Below, in pieces: positions 8,929 to 17,428 of a stretch of 59,741 bases of DNA. The notes beneath the pieces are model-generated. The model was not told the DNA's origin. It saw only the letters and a list, made by a program, of their open reading frames with translations, and did not search any database. The position numbers and the translations under genes were made by a program. Origin of the DNA: Novosphingobium sp. CF614 (GTDB lineage Bacteria; Pseudomonadota; Alphaproteobacteria; Sphingomonadales; Sphingomonadaceae); the NCBI RefSeq assembly GCF_900113255.1, contig NZ_FOOR01000019.1:1-59741 (forward strand), in the 5' to 3' direction. The stretch's first letter is position 1; every line of letters begins with the position of its first letter.

Positions 8929-10365
8929 ATGGCCCTGCTGGGACCCGTCAAACCGATCGCACAGGGCGCCGCTTCCGATCCCGGCCAGCGCCTGCGACCC
9001 AGTCTTTCCTGGCCCCACCTGATCGCGCTGGGTATCGGCGCGATCGTCGGGACCGGCATCTACACCCTCACCGGGGTGGGCGCCGAACGCGCCGGGCCGG
9101 CGGTGATCCTCTCCTTCGCGATCGCCGGCGCGGTGTGTGCCTGCGCCGCGCTCGCCTATGCAGAACTCGCGACGATGATCCCGACCGCGGGCAGCGCCTA
9201 TACCTACAGCTATTCGGTGCTGGGCGAGACCATCGCCTGGATCGTGGGCTGGAGCCTGATCCTCGAATATTCGCTCGCCTGCTCGACCGTGGCGGTCGGC
9301 TGGTCGGGCTATCTGGTGGGCTGGCTCGAATCGACGGGGCTGCACTTGCCGGCAGCGATCCTTAACGGACCGCACGCCGGCGGCATCGTCAACCTGCCGG
9401 CGGTAATGGTCTCGCTGGCCATTGCCGCGATGCTGATGGCCGGCACCCGCGAGAGCGCAACGCTCAATATCGTGCTTGTCGTAATCAAGCTGGTGGCGCT
9501 TGCCGCCTTCGTCGCGCTGGCGCTGCCGGCGTTCGACCCCGCGCATCTCCATCCGTTCATGCCCTACGGCTTCGCCAGCCACGCGGCCGGCAATAGCACG
9601 CAGGGCGTGATGGCCGCCGCCGCGATCGTGTTTTTCGCTTTCTACGGCTTCGATGCAGTCGCCACCTCGGCCGAGGAAGCGAAGAATCCGGGACGCGACC
9701 TGACGATCGGCATCATCGGCTCGATGGCATTGTGCACCAGCATCTACATCCTCGTCGCGCTTGCCGCGATCGGCGCCATGCCCTTCATCGAACTTGGCAA
9801 TTCGCCCGAGCCGCTGGCGCTGGTGCTGCGCGTGCTGGGCCATCCCTTCGCCGCCTGGGCGATCGCGGGCGCCGCGCTGGTGGCGCTGCCCTCGGTAATC
9901 CTGGTGATGATGTATGGGCAAAGCCGCATCTTCTTCGTCATGGCGCGCGACGGACTGCTGCCGCGCGCACTGGCGAAAGTCTCACCCCGCACCGGCGCGC
10001 CGGTTCTGGTGACGGGAATCACCGGCCTGTTCGTAGCTGCCGTCGCCGGCTTCTTCCGGCTCGACGAGATCGCCGAGCTGGCGAACGCGGGCACGCTCGT
10101 CGCGTTCATCGCAGTGGGGCTGTGCATGATGCTGCTGCGGCGGCGGGCGCCCGAAATCCCGCGCATCTTCCGCTGCCCGGCACCATACCTAGTGGGCACG
10201 ATGGCGGTGCTCGGCTGCCTTTACCTGCTGTCGTCGCTGCCCGAAAAGACGCTGGTGCGCTTCGCGATCTGGAATTTGATCGGACTGCTGGTCTACGCGC
10301 TTTACGGCCGCAGCCGCAGCCTGCTTGTGCGCGATGTGGTTTCTGCCGTTCCCGTCCAACCCTGA
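8929..10365 (+). CDS. APC-family amino acid permease
   Basis: A 478-residue polytopic inner-membrane transporter of the amino acid-polyamine-organocation superfamily, closest in feel to cationic amino acid transporters (YfnA type). The hallmark IALGIGAIVGTGIY of transmembrane segment 1 is at about residues 31-45. About 12 hydrophobic segments follow, and a conserved FAFYGFDAVATSAEEAKNP lies near residue 235. It is the third gene of the deaminase-epimerase operon, 19 bases after the epimerase. It most likely imports free hydroxyproline or proline released by the peptidases; the substrate is inferred from context. It converges on the GntR gene with 28 bases between stop codons. Confidence 0.88.
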   Translation: MALLGPVKPIAQGAASDPGQRLRPSLSWPHLIALGIGAIVGTGIYTLTGVGAERAGPAVILSFAIAGAVCACAALAYAELATMIPTAGSAYTYSYSVLGETIAWIVGWSLILEYSLACSTVAVGWSGYLVGWLESTGLHLPAAILNGPHAGGIVNLPAVMVSLAIAAMLMAGTRESATLNIVLVVIKLVALAAFVALALPAFDPAHLHPFMPYGFASHAAGNSTQGVMAAAAIVFFAFYGFDAVATSAEEAKNPGRDLTIGIIGSMALCTSIYILVALAAIGAMPFIELGNSPEPLALVLRVLGHPFAAWAIAGAALVALPSVILVMMYGQSRIFFVMARDGLLPRALAKVSPRTGAPVLVTGITGLFVAAVAGFFRLDEIAELANAGTLVAFIAVGLCMMLLRRRAPEIPRIFRCPAPYLVGTMAVLGCLYLLSSLPEKTLVRFAIWNLIGLLVYALYGRSRSLLVRDVVSAVPVQP

Positions 10366-10393
10366 GATGAGCGGCGGTGCAAAGTGGCGGCCG

Positions 10394-11038
10394 TCAGCGG
10401 CCGAGCTGGCGCCGCAAGTCGCCGAGCGTGCCGCCGATGTGCTCGGCGATCAAAGTGCGCGCGCGCTCCGCATCGCGCGCGAGCCAGGCTTCCATCAGTA
10501 CCGCATGCTCCAGGTGCGCGCGGTCCTCGCGGCCGGCCGGTTCCAGGTGCTTGCGCACGTAGCGTTCGGACATGATGTGCAGCCGCTCGACCAGCTGGGT
10601 GGTCAGCAGCCGCTTGCCGGGGCGCACCAGCGCCATGTGAAAATCGCGGTTGCGCGCGCCCACCTCGTCCAGTCGGTCGGCGGCGGCGCGGTTCAGTTCG
10701 TCGAGCGCCGCGCGCGCCGCGTCGCGCTCCTCCTCGCTCGCCGCCAGCGCCGCCGCCACGACCGCGTCGGGCTCGATCGAAAGCCGCAGCGCAAAGATTT
10801 CCTCGGCTTCCTCAGCCGACATCGCCCGCACGAAGAAACCGCGATTGGCCGCGTTTATCAGCAATCCTTCCTGTTCGAGCCGGGCCAGCGCTTCGCGCAG
10901 CGGAATCTTGCTCACGCCCAGTTCGGCGGCAAGCGCGTCCTGCCGCACCGCGCGGTCGACCGGCAGCTTGCCCGATACGATGCGTTCACGCACAATTTCG
11001 AAGATTTGCTCGGACAAGGTGCGAACCACAATACTCAT
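10394..11038 (-). CDS. GntR/FCD-family transcriptional regulator
   Basis: A 214-residue regulator. The N-terminal winged helix (about residues 1-75) contains QDALAAELGVSKIPLREALARLEQEGLL, the signature of the FadR/VanR branch of GntR, and the C-terminal FCD ligand domain is all-helical. The ATG at 11038 (MSIVVRTL) is preferred over an upstream ATG at 11116, because the longer version would run through the operator and past the start of the divergent gene. It faces the oxidoreductase gene across 62 bases that hold a candidate operator, so autoregulation is expected. It is the likely controller of all five RTATACGA sites, with hydroxyproline or a pathway intermediate as effector; that link is inference. 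Confidence 0.9.
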   Translation of the reverse strand: MSIVVRTLSEQIFEIVRERIVSGKLPVDRAVRQDALAAELGVSKIPLREALARLEQEGLLINAANRGFFVRAMSAEEAEEIFALRLSIEPDAVVAAALAASEEERDAARAALDELNRAAADRLDEVGARNRDFHMALVRPGKRLLTTQLVERLHIMSERYVRKHLEPAGREDRAHLEHAVLMEAWLARDAERARTLIAEHIGGTLGDLRRQLGR

Positions 11039-11069
11039 CTGGAACCGCACTCCGTCGCTTGTACATATA

Positions 11070-11079
11070 ACGTATACGA
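11070..11079. promoter_or_regulatory. Candidate GntR operator, site 3 (autoregulatory)
   Basis: ACGTATACGA lies in the 62-bp divergent gap between the regulator (start 11038) and the oxidoreductase (start 11101). It matches the core NRTATACGA of the other four sites. Its position next to the regulator gene is what links the motif to this GntR protein. Confidence 0.6.
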
Positions 11080-11100
11080 CGCAGCCGGTTGGCTCACAAC

Positions 11101-12363
11101 ATGAATGTGCGGACAAATAAAGATACGGTGGTGGTCGGCGGCGGCATCATCGGCCTGACCTGCGCGCTGGCACTCGCGCGGCGCGGTGCGGCGGTCACGG
11201 TGTTCGAGCCCGACGCGCGGCGAAGCGCACCGTCCTGGGGCAATGCCGGGCATGTGGCGATCGAGCAAGTCATGCCGCTCGCTTCGCCCGCGATGATCCG
11301 TTCGGCACCGCGCCGGCTGTTCGCGCTGGGCGGCGCCCTGGCGCTGCCGCCGGGGCAGTGGCGCGCGTGGCTACCCTTCGCGCGTGATCTGCTGCACGCC
11401 TCCTCGCCCGCGCGCTTTGCGCGGGGCGCGGCTGCGCTGGGCCCGCTGCTCGCCGAGGCAATGCCCGCGTGGCGCCGCCTGGCCGCCAGCCTGCCCGGCC
11501 CGCCGCTGCTGCGCGAGGAGGGACACTTCATCGTGTGGGAAAGCAAGCGCCGCGCCGAGCACGGACGCCGCGCCTGGGCGGTGGCCGAGACCGGGACCGC
11601 GCGCTGGCGCGAGGCGGAGGCGGCCGAACGCGGCCGGCTCTCGGCGCTGTCCAGCGCGATCGCGGGCGCGATCCGGTTCGAGAACACCGGGCAGATCGCA
11701 AGCCTGCCCAGGCTTGCCGACGTGCTGGAAGCCGCGCTGGGCGCGGCCGGCGGACGGATCGTGCGCGCGAACGCGGCCCTGCAAGCGGCCGACGGAGGCG
11801 TTGCGATAGCGATCGACGGCGGCCCCGCATGGGTGCCCGAGCGGCTGATCCTGGCGGCCGGCGTGCGTTCGGCCGCGCTGCTGGCGCCGCTCGGCCTTCG
11901 CGCACCGATCATTGCCGAACGCGGCTATCACATCCGCGCGCGCGATCACGACTGGCCCGCCGGACTGCCGCCGGTCGCGTTCGAGGACCGCTCGATGATC
12001 GTCACCTGTTTCGAAAGCTACGCACAGGCATCGAGCTTCGTCGAACTCGCGCATCCGGATGCACCGCCCGATCCACGCAAGTGGGACAGGCTCGAAAGCC
12101 ATGTCGCCGCGCTGGGCCTGCCCCTGCGCGGCCCCTTCGAACGCTGGATGGGGCCCCGCCCGACCTTGCCGGACTATCTCCCCGCGATCGGCCGCGCCCG
12201 CGATGCCGCCAACCTGTTCTACGCCTTCGGGCACCAGCACCTGGGCCTGACGCTTTCTGCGATCACCGCCGAGGGCGTGGCGGCGCTGGCTGGGGGCGAT
12301 GAGCCGCCGATCCCGCTCGCACCTTTCGCTCTTGAACGCTTCTCCAAGGATAGATTGCCATGA
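11101..12363 (+). CDS. FAD-dependent D-hydroxyproline oxidoreductase (DadA-like)
   Basis: A 420-residue flavoprotein of the D-amino acid oxidase/dehydrogenase (DAO) superfamily. The N-terminal Rossmann motif TVVVGGGIIGLTCALAL (from about residue 9) binds FAD. The C-terminal region ends in the family-typical FYAFGHQHLGLTLS, with MGPRPTLPDYLPAIG just before it. The expected reaction is oxidation of cis-4-hydroxy-D-proline to delta1-pyrroline-4-hydroxy-2-carboxylate, step two of the pathway, probably passing electrons to the respiratory chain. The ATG at 11101 is chosen; a TTG at 11089 is possible. The last four bases overlap the start of the M24 peptidase gene (ATGA), so the two are translationally coupled. 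Substrate is from context; a general D-amino acid dehydrogenase would look similar. Confidence 0.87.
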   Translation: MNVRTNKDTVVVGGGIIGLTCALALARRGAAVTVFEPDARRSAPSWGNAGHVAIEQVMPLASPAMIRSAPRRLFALGGALALPPGQWRAWLPFARDLLHASSPARFARGAAALGPLLAEAMPAWRRLAASLPGPPLLREEGHFIVWESKRRAEHGRRAWAVAETGTARWREAEAAERGRLSALSSAIAGAIRFENTGQIASLPRLADVLEAALGAAGGRIVRANAALQAADGGVAIAIDGGPAWVPERLILAAGVRSAALLAPLGLRAPIIAERGYHIRARDHDWPAGLPPVAFEDRSMIVTCFESYAQASSFVELAHPDAPPDPRKWDRLESHVAALGLPLRGPFERWMGPRPTLPDYLPAIGRARDAANLFYAFGHQHLGLTLSAITAEGVAALAGGDEPPIPLAPFALERFSKDRLP

Positions 12364-13547
12364 CCATCGGTGGATCGGACTATCACACCGAACTCGCGTG
12401 CCTCTCGCCATGGCCCGATCCGGCCGCTCCGATCGGGGGTGACGAACGCCTTGCTCGCCTCGGTCGCGCCCGTGCGCTGACGGAGGCGATGGGCGCCGAT
12501 TCCCTGCTGGTCAACGCCGGCGCCTCGCTGCGCTACTTCGCCGGACTGCCCTGGAGCGCCACGGAACGGATGGTGGCGATGCTGCTGCCGCTCGCCGGCG
12601 AGCCGATCATGGTCTGTCCGCGCTTCGAACTCGGTTCGCTGCGCGCGGATCTCGGCATCGCGGCGGACATTCGGCTGTGGGACGAGGACGAGAGCCCTCA
12701 CGCGCTGCTTTCAGACGCCTTGCGCGGGGCGAAAGTGCTGGCGATCGATCCCGCACTCAGCTTCCAGATGGCCGAGCGGCTGGGCGCCGCCGCGCCGTGG
12801 CTGGCGCTGGCGGACGGCGCACCCGCGATCGACGGCTGCCGCATGGTCAAGTCCGCCGCCGAAATCGCGCTGATGCAACAGGCCAAGGCGATGACGCTGG
12901 AAGTCCACCGCCGCGCCGCGCGCATCCTTGCCCCTGGAATTGCCGCCAGCGAAGTGAAGCGCTTCATCGACGATGCGCACAGCGCGCTCGGCGCGGCGGG
13001 CTCCAGCTTCTGCGCGGTCCAGTTCGGCCAGGCCACCGCCTATCCGCATGGCCTGCCCGGCGATCAGCGGCTGGCCGAAGGCGATCTGGTGCTGATCGAC
13101 ACCGGCTGCATCGTCGAAGGCTACAACTCCGACATCACCCGCACTTACGCCTTCGGCCGGGTATCGGACGAGACGAGCGCGATCTGGGCGCTCGAAAAGG
13201 AAGCGCAGGCCGCCGCCTTTGCCGCCGCCGTGCCCGGCGCTCCCTGCGAAGCCGTGGATGCGGCAGCGCGCGCGGTCCTGGAAAACGCCGGACTCGGTCC
13301 GGACTACCACTTGCCCGGCCTGCCGCACCGCACCGGCCACGGCATCGGCCTGTCGATCCACGAGCCCGCCTATCTGGTGCGCGGAGACACGACGCCGCTG
13401 GCACCGGGCATGTGCTTTTCCAACGAGCCGATGATCGTCATACCCGATCGCTTCGGCGTGCGGCTGGAGGATCACTTCTACATGACCGAGGACGGCCCGC
13501 GCTGGTTCACGCAGCCGCAGCCTTCGATCGTCCGGCCCTTCGCCTGA
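12360..13547 (+). CDS. M24-family Xaa-Pro peptidase (prolidase/aminopeptidase P type)
   Basis: A 395-residue pita-bread metallopeptidase. After an N-terminal creatinase-like domain, the C-terminal domain carries all five metal ligands: Asp247 (LIDTG), Asp258 (NSDITR), His327 (RTGHGIG), Glu356 (FSNEP) and Glu370 (VRLEDH). Such enzymes cut the bond before proline or hydroxyproline. No signal peptide is seen, so it acts in the cytoplasm. Its ATGA overlap with the hydroxyproline oxidoreductase gene implies a direct supply role: splitting imported X-Hyp or X-Pro dipeptides so that the imino acid can enter the pathway. Creatinase-type activity is less likely given the neighbours. Confidence 0.9.
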   Translation: MTIGGSDYHTELACLSPWPDPAAPIGGDERLARLGRARALTEAMGADSLLVNAGASLRYFAGLPWSATERMVAMLLPLAGEPIMVCPRFELGSLRADLGIAADIRLWDEDESPHALLSDALRGAKVLAIDPALSFQMAERLGAAAPWLALADGAPAIDGCRMVKSAAEIALMQQAKAMTLEVHRRAARILAPGIAASEVKRFIDDAHSALGAAGSSFCAVQFGQATAYPHGLPGDQRLAEGDLVLIDTGCIVEGYNSDITRTYAFGRVSDETSAIWALEKEAQAAAFAAAVPGAPCEAVDAAARAVLENAGLGPDYHLPGLPHRTGHGIGLSIHEPAYLVRGDTTPLAPGMCFSNEPMIVIPDRFGVRLEDHFYMTEDGPRWFTQPQPSIVRPFA

Positions 13548-13604
13548 GCCGGCGCCAACGGTGTCCGGCGGACTACGGGAGCGCCGGGGGCAACCCTTCC
13601 GGGC

Positions 13605-15401
13605 CTATTCTTCGTCCGGGTAGGGTCCCTTGCCGCCTTCGGCGATGAACCGGTCTATCCGGGCTTGCAGCACCGGCAGCGGCACCGATCCCAGGTCCAG
13701 CACGGTATCGTGGAAGGCGCGAATGTTGAATTTCGGCCCCAGCGCCTTTTCGGCACGATCACGTGCGTCGAAAATCGCCATCTCCCCCGGGTAATAGGCC
13801 AGAGCCTGCCCCGGCCAGGCGATGTAGCGATCCACCTCGGTCTCGATCTCCCGGTCGGCCAGCGCGGTGTTGTCATGCAGGTAGGCCTGTGCCTGCTCGC
13901 GGCTCCAGCCCATCGAATGAATGCCGGTGTCCACCACCAGCCGTGCCGCGCGCCACATCTGGTAGGAAAGCATGCCGAAGCGATCATAGGGTGTCTCGTA
14001 CATGCCCATCTCGTCACCCAGCTTCTCGCAGTAAAGCGCCCAACCCTCGCCGTAGGCGGAGATGTAGGTCTGCTGGCGGAATGGGGGCAGATTCTTGTTT
14101 TCCTGCGCCAGCGACATCTGGAAGGCATGGCCCGGCGCGCTTTCATGCAGCGTCAGCGCCGGCAGCGCGTAAAGCGGGCGCGAGGGGAGATCGTAGGTGT
14201 TGACGAGATACCCCCCCGGCCCGCCCCGCCCGCTGGTGTAGTAGGGCGCGATGTCGTCGGGCACCGGTGTGATCTCGAAGCGAGCGCGGGGCAGATGGCC
14301 GAACCAGGCCGAGGCTTTGCCGTCGAACTGCTTGGCGATCCATGCCGCGTCCTTGAGCAGTTCCATCGGGGTCTTGGCGTAGAACCGCGGATCGGTGCGC
14401 AGGAAGTGGAGGAAGGCGGGCAGATCGCCGCCGAACTTCACCTCTTTCATCACTTCCAGCATCTGCGCGTGGATCTTCGCCACTTCGTCGAGCCCGATCC
14501 GGTGGATCTGCCCGGGCGTGAGGTCGAGCGTGGTGAACTCGCGGATCTTGGACTGGTAGTAGGCCTTGCCGTCGGGCAATGCATAGGCATCGATCGCCGT
14601 CACGGCATGCGGAATATAATCCTCGCGCAGGAACACGAGCAGCTTGCGGTGCGCGGGCACCACGTCATCGGCGATCGCCGCCTTGCCTTGCGCGCGCAGC
14701 TCTGCCTGCACCGCAGCCGGGATCACCGCAGGCATCGCCTTGAACGGCTCATAGTAGGGATTGTCCTCGGTGCTTTTGGCTTCGGCGATCGAGGTCACGG
14801 TATCGTCGCGCCCTTGCAGCGTGATCCTTGGCGGAGTGAAGCCGCGCGCCTCGCCTGCCTTCATGTTGGCGATCTGCTGGTCGAAATAGCGCGGGATTTC
14901 GCCCATCAGCGCGATGTAATTGCGATAGTCCTGCTCGGTCCGAAAGGTCTGGCGCGCGGCGCCGCCGACATCGCCCCAGAAGCTGGTATCGGAATTGAGC
15001 GGCCTTTCGTATTCGCGAAAGCGCTGCGCGGCGAGCAGCGCGCCGATCTGATAGCGATAGACCGCATAGTTTTCCCGGTTGTTCGGGCTCAGCGCTTTCG
15101 CATCGATGGTATCGAGCTTGGAGAGCACCCCGGCCCATTTGGCCAGCTTGGCGTCCTGGGCCCGGGGTCCGACATCCGGCAGGTGTGCGGAGATGGCATC
15201 GCTGTCCTCATCATCGGCGAACTGCTTTTCGCGCCAGGCCCATTCCTCCTGATAAAGCGCCTCGAAGCGGCGATCCGCCTTGGCGGGATAAGCCGCCTTT
15301 GCGGGCGCCGCGTTCTCGTCGGCGCTCGCCGGCGCCGTGACCGTCAGCGCGCCCGCGAAAGCGATCGCTGACACAACGTTTCGCCAATGTGAATCCGCCA
15401 A
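13605..15401 (-). CDS. Exported DUF885-family peptidase
   Basis: A 598-residue DUF885 protein with a likely zinc site: His419, Glu420 and His425 in HESAPGH, followed by the family block EGWALYCE. A signal peptide (VVSAIAFAGALTVTAPASA) opens the protein when translation starts at the TTG at 15401, which has AAGGGG about six bases upstream; no ATG fits as well, and the ATG at 15527 would cross the promoter. DUF885 members are widespread in sphingomonads and are thought to be periplasmic or surface peptidases. It converges on the M24 gene and diverges from the dehydrogenase gene, with two candidate GntR operators in the shared gap. It probably belongs to the same peptide-to-hydroxyproline regulon. 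Exact specificity is unknown. Confidence 0.87.
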   Translation of the reverse strand: MADSHWRNVVSAIAFAGALTVTAPASADENAAPAKAAYPAKADRRFEALYQEEWAWREKQFADDEDSDAISAHLPDVGPRAQDAKLAKWAGVLSKLDTIDAKALSPNNRENYAVYRYQIGALLAAQRFREYERPLNSDTSFWGDVGGAARQTFRTEQDYRNYIALMGEIPRYFDQQIANMKAGEARGFTPPRITLQGRDDTVTSIAEAKSTEDNPYYEPFKAMPAVIPAAVQAELRAQGKAAIADDVVPAHRKLLVFLREDYIPHAVTAIDAYALPDGKAYYQSKIREFTTLDLTPGQIHRIGLDEVAKIHAQMLEVMKEVKFGGDLPAFLHFLRTDPRFYAKTPMELLKDAAWIAKQFDGKASAWFGHLPRARFEITPVPDDIAPYYTSGRGGPGGYLVNTYDLPSRPLYALPALTLHESAPGHAFQMSLAQENKNLPPFRQQTYISAYGEGWALYCEKLGDEMGMYETPYDRFGMLSYQMWRAARLVVDTGIHSMGWSREQAQAYLHDNTALADREIETEVDRYIAWPGQALAYYPGEMAIFDARDRAEKALGPKFNIRAFHDTVLDLGSVPLPVLQARIDRFIAEGGKGPYPDEE

Positions 15402-15434
15402 TTCAGACCCCTTCTTTCGCAATTCCGTTCTAAA

Positions 15435-15444
15435 TCGTATATGA
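15435..15444. promoter_or_regulatory. Candidate GntR operator, site 4
   Basis: TCGTATATGA reads CATATACGA in its last nine bases on the minus strand, which fits the core NRTATACGA with one weak position. It lies 33 bases before the TTG start of the DUF885 peptidase, on the peptidase side of the divergent gap. Confidence 0.45.
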
Positions 15445-15550
15445 TATCTAAAATGAGTGCAAGGCGGCGGCGATACCTTCCCGCTGGCCCCCTGCGTGTA
15501 GCCCGGTGAGCGCACGCTCACGCGCATGGAAAGCTTGCGACGATATATTT

Positions 15551-15563
15551 ATATAGTATACGA
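15551..15563. promoter_or_regulatory. Candidate GntR operator, site 5
   Basis: ATATAGTATACGA is identical to the 13-bp element at 6935-6947. It lies about 80 bases before the dehydrogenase start codon, in an AT-rich tract that probably also holds the promoter. Confidence 0.6.
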
Positions 15564-15644
15564 TTGTAGTTACATCGCCTCGCCAACCCGGCCCACGAGC
15601 CATTGGTGCAAAGACCGCGCAACCTCCGGAAGCAAAGGACTTTC

Positions 15645-17189
15645 ATGACTTCGACCATCGATGGCGCGATCCTGTTCGGCGCCGACGAACGCCAGGCGGA
15701 GGCACGCTTCACCGCGATCGATCCCCGTCGCGCCACTCCGCTTTCGCCCAGCTTCTCGTCCGCGACGCGGGCCGACGCAGCCGAGGCCGCGCGTCTCGCT
15801 GACGAGGCGTTCGTGGATTATGCGGCGACATCGCCCAACGAACGCGCAACCTTCCTCGACGCCTTGGCCGATGCGATCGATGTGATCGGTGATCCGCTGA
15901 TCGAACGTGCCATGGCCGAAACCGGCCTGCCGCGCCCCCGGCTCGAAGGCGAACGCGGCCGCACCACGCAACAGCTTCGCCTGTTCGCCGCCTTCCTGCG
16001 CGCGGGCGGCGGCCTCGACCCGGTGATCGACCCCGCCCTTCCCGGCCGCGCCCCGCTGCCCCGGCCCGATGTCAGACGCATCAACCTGCCCCTCGGCCCG
16101 GTCGCGGTGTTCGGTGCGTCGAACTTCCCGCTCGCCTTTTCGGTCGCGGGCGGCGACACCGCCGCCGCGCTCGCCGCAGGCTGTCCAGTGGTGGTCAAGG
16201 GCCATCCGGCGCATCCCGGGACCGGCGAACTGATCGCGCGCGCGATCATCCGCACGGTCGGCGAACGCGGGCTACCGCCCGGCACCTTCAGCTATTTGCC
16301 CGGCGAGACCGAGGAGCTCGGCGCCGCGCTGGTCGCCGATCCGCGCATCAAGGCGGTGGGCTTCACCGGCTCGCGCGCCGGCGGCCTGGCGCTGATGCGC
16401 GTCGCCGCCGACCGCGCGGTGCCGATCCCGGTTTATGCGGAAATGTCCAGCATCAATCCGGTCCTGCTGCTGCCGGCCGCACTGGAAGCGCGCGCCGAAG
16501 CGCTGGCCGAGGGCTTCGTCCAGTCGCTGACCCTGGGCTCGGGCCAGTTCTGCACCAATCCCGGCCTTGTCCTCGCGTGCGAGGGTCCTGCGCTCGACCG
16601 CTTCATGGCCGCGGCGGGAGCAGCACTGTCGGCCTGCCCGGCGAGCACGATGCTGACCGCGGGCATTCACGCCGCCTACGAGGCCGGCGTAAACGCTCTG
16701 ATCGAAAACGACGCGGCCCGGCTGCTCGCGCGCGGCGGCAAGGCGGCGGCGCCTTACGAAGCCGTCGGCGCGCTGTTCGAAACGCTCGCCGGCGATTTCC
16801 TTGCCCAGCCGGCGCTGGGGAACGAAGTGTTCGGCCCTTCCTCGCTCATCGTGCGCTGCGAGAATATCGAGGAGATGGCGCGCGTCGCGAGCGCGATGGA
16901 GGGGCAACTCACCGCCACCATCCATATCGACGAGGCTGACAAGCCGGCCGCGGCGCGCCTCCTGCCGGTGCTGACGGCCCGCGCCGGACGCATCCTCGCG
17001 AACGGCTGGCCGACCGGGGTCGAGGTCTGCCACGCGATGGTCCACGGCGGCCCGTTTCCCGCAACCAGCGACGGGCACACCACTTCGGTCGGAACCTTGG
17101 CGATGAGCCGGTTCTTGCGGCCGGTATGCTTCCAGGACCTGCCGGGCGAGCTGCTGCCGCCTGCCTTGCGCGATCCAGCGGTGGACTGA
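15645..17189 (+). CDS. 2-oxoglutarate-semialdehyde dehydrogenase (2,5-dioxovalerate DH)
   Basis: A 514-residue aldehyde dehydrogenase matching the type III ketoglutarate-semialdehyde branch. It oxidises 2-oxoglutarate semialdehyde to 2-oxoglutarate with NAD(P)+, the last step of hydroxyproline catabolism feeding the TCA cycle. Visible features are the oxyanion Asn160 in FGASNFPLAFSVAGGDTAAA, a general-base Glu266 in VYAEMSSINP and the nucleophile Cys303 in GSGQFCTNPG. The ATG at 15645 follows AAAGGA (15634-15639). It diverges from the DUF885 peptidase and has its own candidate GntR operator. The same enzyme also serves D-glucarate and L-arabinose routes, but none of their genes are nearby. 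Confidence 0.92.
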   Translation: MTSTIDGAILFGADERQAEARFTAIDPRRATPLSPSFSSATRADAAEAARLADEAFVDYAATSPNERATFLDALADAIDVIGDPLIERAMAETGLPRPRLEGERGRTTQQLRLFAAFLRAGGGLDPVIDPALPGRAPLPRPDVRRINLPLGPVAVFGASNFPLAFSVAGGDTAAALAAGCPVVVKGHPAHPGTGELIARAIIRTVGERGLPPGTFSYLPGETEELGAALVADPRIKAVGFTGSRAGGLALMRVAADRAVPIPVYAEMSSINPVLLLPAALEARAEALAEGFVQSLTLGSGQFCTNPGLVLACEGPALDRFMAAAGAALSACPASTMLTAGIHAAYEAGVNALIENDAARLLARGGKAAAPYEAVGALFETLAGDFLAQPALGNEVFGPSSLIVRCENIEEMARVASAMEGQLTATIHIDEADKPAAARLLPVLTARAGRILANGWPTGVEVCHAMVHGGPFPATSDGHTTSVGTLAMSRFLRPVCFQDLPGELLPPALRDPAVD

Positions 17190-17428
17190 TACCAACGGCT
17201 TTTGGCCTGCCGGCACCTTTCCGCGCGCCGATGCCGGCATGCGTCAAATACGCTTCAGTTCTCGAAAGGCACCCTTTTCGCCTCTGCCTGGACCGAATCC
17301 CGACAAAGTCTCCTGGTCTGGATCGCCGCGCCGCCTGCGGCGATCGAAGGGAGGGGGACACCGCCCCCATTCCGATTTCGGCAGGGTCGAGCGTCAAACA
17401 GGGAAGAAGCCAGTAGGAGGAAGAAACG

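Noticed and set aside
13665..15371. A 568-codon plus-strand frame opposite the DUF885 peptidase
   Set aside because: The minus-strand gene has a signal peptide, zinc motif and family blocks; the opposite frame has none.
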